A DNA stretch of 64,000 bases, taken from contig CM037464.1 in the NCBI GenBank assembly GCA_021014325.1, forward strand, positions 3,565,127 through 3,629,126, written 5' to 3'. Positions within the stretch are counted from its first letter, which is position 1. Each line of letters starts with the position of its first letter. This document shows, one piece after another, positions 58,830 through 64,000 of this stretch. Position numbers and translations under genes: made by a program. A model generated the notes under the pieces. It ran no database searches, had not been told where the DNA came from, and saw nothing but the letters and a program-made list of their open reading frames with translations. This DNA is from Plazaster borealis. Taxonomy: Eukaryota; Echinodermata; Asteroidea; Forcipulatida; Labidiasteridae.

Positions 58830-59740
58830 AAGATGTAGGCCTACCATCAATTTATGATATTTCCCTTGAGTACATAGAAGATGGGATTGGAATGAATGTA
58901 CTCCCAACTATCCGATGATATTGTCATCCGTGTGAAAAAGAACTCTTCAAAACACCAATGATGCTTTTTGTCTTCTTTTTCTGACTGTCTCTTCTGAAAA
59001 CTAATGATGTACCATCCCTTTATGCTATTATGTCTTGAAAACTGGAGGATTGGAACGATTGTGCTCTTCCAAAAACCAATGATGTATCATCCCTTTATGA
59101 TAATGTGTCTTGAACACTATAGATAATTGGATTGAATGTATATCTTCCAAAAACCAATGATGCATCATCTCTTTATGTTATTAAGTCTCGAAAACTGGAG
59201 GATTGGAACGAATGCGCTCTTCCAAAAACCAATGATGTATCATCCCATTATGTTATTATGTCTTGAACACTAGAGGATTGGAATGAATGTGCTCTTCTTA
59301 AAACAAATAATGTACCGTCCCTTTATGATATGTGTCTTGACAATTATAGGATTGTAATGAATGTGCTCTTCAAACAACTAATGATGTGTCATCCCTTTAT
59401 GATAATGTTTCTTTAAAACTAGAGGATTGGAATGAATGTGTTCTTCTAAAAACCAATAATGTTCCATCCATTTATGTTATGTGTCTTGACAATTATACGA
59501 TTGTAATGAATGTGCTCTTCAAACAACTAATGATGTGTCATCCCTTTATGATAATGTTTCTTGAAAACTAGAGGATTGGAATGATGTACTCTTCTAAAAA
59601 CCAATAATGTACCATCCCTTTATGATCTTGAAAACTAGAGGATTGGAATGAAAGTATCACTTCAAAAAAACAATCATGTATCATCCCTTTATGTTATTAT
59701 GTTTTGAAAACTAGAGGATTTGAATGAATGTTATTATAGA
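58830..59740. repeat. ~75-bp satellite, about 12 units
   Basis: Unit: ACTAGAGGATTGGAATGAAT, GTGCTCTTC, AAAAACCAATGATGTATCAT, CCCTTTATGATAATGTGTCT, TGAAA. A pair of units at about 59340-59490 is repeated at 59490-59640, a ~150-bp higher-order step. Isolated single units occur near 51500 and 56200. Confidence 0.9.
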
Positions 59741-59744
59741 CCTC

Positions 59745-61465
59745 ATTTCCATTGTAAATAACTGTCTGGTTCCCTGTGTACAGAATCAAAAAAATTGTTC
59801 TTAAATATTTTCGTGAACAGAAGACTGAACTAAAATTTATAAAGAAATTTAAGCTTTAAAATTGGCTTAGCACAAAAGAAATGTGTTACCAGCAAGCAGA
59901 CAAAGGGTAAGGCCATATACCCGCCAAAATACTATGCCATTGTGCTCTATATGTTATGTGACTTGCTGTCTGTTGTTCTGCTTTTAATATTGTTTCGGTT
60001 TCATTTGGACTATTCCTATCGTACACTTTTAAGACAATCTCAACGACTCTGGACAAATGAATTCCCTCCCAGTGTTAATAAATTGCTTGTGGCCGCGCAG
60101 TCTAGTCTCATGCCATCAGATCCTGTTTCGTTGGTTGGGATGCCAGTGGGTGGTTTAACACAGACATTGTCACGATGTTTGTTTGTCATTGGAAGAACCA
60201 AGGCCATGTACTTCTCATTTCAAAAGATGTAAATACATCGTGGATAAAGGACAATTTTTTCCGTGTTTTTTTTTTGTAAACCAATGTGTGATAAGCACGG
60301 TATACAATCATATAAAGCTTTCCGAGTCATGCAAGGAAACAAATCCACAGGATACAAAAGTGAGGTCTGACCCCAATATTCAATAAAAGAGTTTTATGTT
60401 CACCGAGCATGCCCAGTACGTGACGAGAAGCAAGTTCTAATCATGTAATAGTAGCAGTCGGTACTCTAGAACCTAGCTCACTGTCCCCATCCGGGTGCAT
60501 ATCCATGAGTCCCTCCTGTGAGGGATAAGATAGTAATTCGTAAATTACCACCCCTCCCCCCGCATTGACCCCCACGTGACCCCGACCCCGACTCCCCCTT
60601 CCCCCCGCTCCGTTCCTCGACCCACAAATACAACCTGCGCGGTTTAAGTGAAATGCAGTGTTCAACTTTCCCTTTTTTACCTTCCTCTCAAAGTTACGTT
60701 TAGTCATTAATAATATTGTTCGTATGAACTTGAATCTTTGTGATTGACATGAGAAGACAAATTATGATGTTTCCTTACATGCCCATTTAAAACAAACAAC
60801 AAATCATGCTAATATTTGGGAGCCTTGTCGGTCACATTTTATTGGAAGGTTTTTAGTGAGAAGTTCTTGTGTCAATAAATGCATCAGAACAAGGTGTAAT
60901 TATTTCCTTCACTTACGGTAGGCCCACTAAACCAAATTTGACCTGGACCACAATGACAGTCGGTGCCAAATTGAGGACAAGTGTACTTATTTATGCGAAT
61001 ATGCAAATACATTAACGCAAAGGTCAAATTCTTCTATTTTGAGTGGTGTCCTATGATGTTACGACAGAGTTGTCCCCAGATCCCCCTGTCCCTCAAAGGT
61101 CAATGCTTTCGTAGTAATGAAGACAAACACGGTGAAGCGGATGACTGTATTTATCTTTTTCACTGACACGTGCCATTAATTTAAATTACTCACTCGTTCG
61201 GGGTTAATGTACTTGTTAACAACAATGGTGTGGAGAAATTCTTTGATACTGCAAACGGGTTGCATTTGAAGTGCACTTGCTAAAAAAATGATCACTTTAC
61301 ATTCAAACAAAATAAGAATTGGGAAAGTAGGTTTTTCTTTTCGAATTGCTGAGACAGTTTTCAAGTAATGCAACTGTTGACTGATGTATAGACTGTCCGC
61401 TGGTCGGTAGGGTTAAAAACCATGAAATCTTGCATCTTCTTAAGTTGCAAAAGAAATTCTCAATC
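59745..61465. other. Intergenic, no gene seen
   Basis: AT-rich, with an S3-type SINE fragment at 60260-60370 (TAAGCACGGTATACAATCAT, AAATCCACAGG) and a C-rich stretch at 60545-60610. No exon could be supported. Confidence 0.5.
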
Positions 61466-61470
61466 GACAA

Positions 61471-61742
61471 CACTCCAAAAACTCCCGGGTCAGAAGTGAC
61501 CCGGATTCCTGGTCAGGTTGACCCGGACGCGGACACATTTCCGGGTCAGGTTGACCCGGAGAAGTGGTTTTTAAAAACGGGATTTTAACTCGGCTTTTGC
61601 GTCATTTTGAACCATTTCTGGATCGTTTTAACACACATTCCGGGTCATACTGACCCAGAAATGGGTCAGGCCCCACGGGACCCGGATTCGGGTCAATTCT
61701 GACCCGGATCCGGATCAATTTGACCCGGAAGTGTTTGGAGTG
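61471..61742. mobile_element. GGGTCA-rich MITE, most complete copy
   Basis: CACTCCAAAAACTCCCGGGT at the left and GACCCGGAAGTGTTTGGAGTG-type end at the right are inverted. Both thirds next to the ends are arrays of GGGTCA and TGACCC separated by 2-12 bp; the centre is AT-richer. Confidence 0.85.
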
Positions 61743-62084
61743 TATATTATCTGTGCAATGTTCAAAGGCCTTGTAAAAATTGATTGCAAAGTGTGCAAGT
61801 ATTCCCCAGATAAAATATCCAAGGTGTGTGCAGTGTCTCACTATTAATAAGTAACAGCTTTATATAATCGATAACCAATTCAGCTTCATAGTTTTACTAA
61901 ATTAGACGAACATAGTTATTTGGGAAGAATCGGAGAGTCGAGTCCAAACGGCAGAAACGGGGAGTCGAGTCAACACACACACTTTGCCTGAGTAGTTTTT
62001 TTTTCTTCACATGACTCAGGAAAGTACTGAGTAAACAGTGCTTTATCACATCGGTGATAGGGTTAAATTAATGTTATTTTAAAG

Positions 62085-62337
62085 AAAATTATGAAAGAAA
62101 AAACACCCTTGTTGTACAAATTTGTGTGCTTTCAGATAGGAATAAAAACTTCTCGCAAGAAGTTTTTATTATTTTAGTGAGAAATTACCTCTTTCTTAAA
62201 AACTATACGTTACTTCAGAGGGAATCGTTTCCTACAATGTTTTATACTATCAACAGCTCTCCGTTGCTTGTTACCAAATAAGTTTTTATGCTAATATTTG
62301 TTTTGAGTCATTACCAAACGTGTACGATACCTTTAAT
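62085..62337. mobile_element. M1 MITE, left-truncated
   Basis: Starts inside the family body (AAAGAAAATTATGAAAGAAA) and ends GTACGATACCTTTAA. Orientation opposite to 56272-56642. Confidence 0.8.
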
Positions 62338-62443
62338 TCTCATTTTTTCTGTGACAAAAAGGGGATGATTCAAATGCAATTCCCCTATCGACTCGGGCTT
62401 TCTCTGAAATCATTTTAAGAAGGTAAACAAATAAATTATGTTT

Positions 62444-62581
62444 TCAGTTTTTTTGAAAACGCAACATCAACAAATAAAGTCGCGCCATCGTCAGCTTGTA
62501 CTCATCGGGGCAACTACAGACATCTCTGATGCGGGTTAACTGTTGTCCCACTTGCTTCACCATGATTGTATTGTTCACAAC
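62444..62581 (-). CDS. Candidate terminal exon, unidentified
   Basis: Minus strand, after acceptor CTATATTTTTAG (62582-62593) in phase 0: VVNNTIMVKQVGQQLTRIRD, VCSCPDEYKLTMARLYLLML, then RFQKN and stop. Composition looks coding and the acceptor is good, but no upstream exon or poly(A) signal was placed and no family was recognised. Confidence 0.3.
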   Translation of the reverse strand, partial: VVNNTIMVKQVGQQLTRIRDVCSCPDEYKLTMARLYLLMLRFQKN

Positions 62582-63325
62582 CTAAAAATATAGATGAGAA
62601 TTTCACTGAATTATTCATCCCCCCCCCCTCCGGAGACTAGAACAAGCTGTGTAAAAATTAAATGGGGCCCGTGAGGTTTTTCTGGGACTCCATTCTTTAA
62701 TCGTGAAAGGGAAAGACATTGGGGACTTGTAGGGCAGCTTGGTGAGGTGGAGTTTGAGGGAGTGCGTGAACAGGCTGTAATTATTAGAGTCAATTTGTTG
62801 TTGTTACTTTCATGAAGAGGTATATTTTCGGGATGAAGTTCGCTCACATTCGGCATCTGTTGCAAGGAAATCATTTTTCTTTGTTGCTCCTCAAAAACCG
62901 GAACAGTCCAGGCGGAACCTTACGCTCTACTGCTACAAGTGCTCAAGATTTTTTTTTTGAATCCTACCTATTTCCACAATAAAATGTTTGCTTGTGGCCA
63001 TTGCTTGTTTCTCATTTTTGCATATTGCATCTTTTATTGCTGTATTTTTTGTCTGATCATAACCAATGTGATCTTGATTGAATCTTAGAAGTGCCGCGAT
63101 TGCTTCACGGCGTCGAAAATTTTGAGCCGTTACGGTAAATCAACGCGAAGGAATTTAATTTATTACACTTCTCCACTGGCACAACAATACAAAAGAAAAA
63201 TACAGGGAAATAAAAAGAAACACATACAAAAAGAATATAGTAGTATACAATAACATACATTAAATACAAATATTTGAAAGGTTACAACAAATCGCCAGTG
63301 AGTGGCAAGATGGAACAGGTGACCA

Positions 63326-63469
63326 GGGGTCGATTTCACAAAACTCTTCCTAACTTAGGACTAGTCCTATAGGCAATGCTAAGAGATAGGACTAGTCTTA
63401 AGTTAAGACCAGTTACTGGTCCTAACTTCAGATAAGACTAGTCTTATCTCTTTGTGAAATCGGCCCCTG
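63326..63469. mobile_element. Palindromic MITE (family M5)
   Basis: GGGGTCGATTTCACAAAACT to TTTGTGAAATCGGCCCCT, with CTAGTCCTATAGGCAATGCT inside. Third copy of the family. Confidence 0.88.
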
Positions 63470-63489
63470 CACATACAGAGCCATCCTAC

Positions 63490-63565
63490 CACAGTTGAAG
63501 GGGAAGGGAGGGGGTTGGGGAAGGGGAAGGGAAAGAGGGAGGGGAGGCAAACAGAGGGGGAAAAG
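63490..63565 (+). repeat. Purine-rich GGGGAAGGG tract
   Basis: About 75 bp of almost only G and A on the + strand, with many G runs; potential G-quadruplex or triplex. Confidence 0.75.
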
Positions 63566-63704
63566 GGACCCTCAATACCGGCAGCTAGCATACCGGCAGC
63601 TAGGAATTATCACGAGTGGTTCTAATCGAAATGCCAACAAATTTATGTTCTTATTATTATTCCTCTGGAATATACAGTGAAACTAATCAGTAGTTATGAG
63701 AAGT

Positions 63705-64000
63705 ATACACTATAAAATTTCCCAGGTCAGAATTCGCCGTATTTTTGACCGCGTGAGGGCGCATGTGGACCAATTTTTACGTGATGAAAAACAAGTAAAC
63801 AAACGGGTTTTTAAATTTCTGTTGTTATTATGTTTATGTATTTCGTCTTTGATGCAAGAAAACTACATACAGGCAATTAAAATAAGATGAAACTGTAATT
63901 GTGATGCAAGACATACCCTGAAGAAAGCGCCCTCATGCGGTCAAAAATATGATCAATTGACCCAGATTCCATGGATTCCGTGGGCCCTGACCCATGTTTA
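63705..64000. mobile_element. GGGTCA MITE carrying a nested MITE
   Basis: The outer element starts CACTATAAAATTTCCCAGGT (63706) and continues AATTGACCCAGATTCCATGG at the window edge. Between them an element has inverted ends GTATTTTTGACCGCGTGAGG (63739) and CCTCATGCGGTCAAAAATA (63932-63950). Confidence 0.75.

Noticed and set aside
62611..62874. Ser/Pro-rich minus-strand ORF next to the candidate exon
   Set aside because: No donor that could join it to the exon at 62581 was found and the composition is low-complexity; kept out of the features.

Overview
The window looks like nuclear DNA of an invertebrate deuterostome, most likely an echinoderm (perhaps a sea star; this is inference, not proven). 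The genes are split by introns with GT..AG sites, base composition is AT-rich, tRNA-derived SINEs and palindromic MITEs are dense, and the genes present (fibrinogen-related proteins, a Src-family kinase, an XK-related membrane protein) fit that group. There is no prokaryotic operon structure, no CRISPR array and no virus.

Layout. 1-9.6 kb is a fibrinogen-related (FReD) locus. The last exon of one FReD gene lies on the + strand at 279-532. A second, convergent FReD gene lies on the - strand at 7198-4102, with a signal peptide, a coiled coil and a FReD in four exons. Its last exon carries an apparent 4-base deletion. A duplicated, also broken copy of its third exon lies upstream at 8303-8560. 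9.6-14.4 kb is repeat-rich DNA without a gene I can support.

14.4-40.9 kb is one complete Src-family tyrosine kinase gene on the - strand. I resolved 11 coding exons; together they give 1545 nt, 514 residues plus stop, with every splice phase consistent. Order: myristoylation/palmitoylation N-terminus, SH3, SH2, kinase, tail tyrosine. Its introns hold LINE remnants, SINEs, long foldback elements, a ghost copy of the SH2 exon, a 36-bp minisatellite of about 1.75 kb and a ~100-bp satellite.

41-46 kb, upstream of the kinase, holds three further minisatellites (21-, 16- and 20-bp units). 46-52 kb is transposon-rich and contains a THAP-domain relic split by a TTAA-flanked MITE. 52.5-54.6 kb is an uninterrupted XK-related gene on the + strand. 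55-64 kb is mostly repeats, with a CpG-rich promoter-like block and possible first exon of a + strand gene at 57.5-58.0 kb, a 75-bp satellite at 58.8-59.7 kb and a possible orphan exon near 62.5 kb.

The genes do not form a pathway. FReD proteins are usually secreted lectin-like recognition proteins, Src kinases relay signals at the inner membrane face, and XK-related proteins are membrane proteins, some of them lipid scramblases. I found no convincing new multi-gene system. The most informative observations are the decay of the FReD cluster, the unusual SH2 phosphate pocket and ghost SH2 exon, the MITE-split THAP domain with a readable target site, hairpin elements just inside two splice donors, and the concentration of minisatellites around the kinase.
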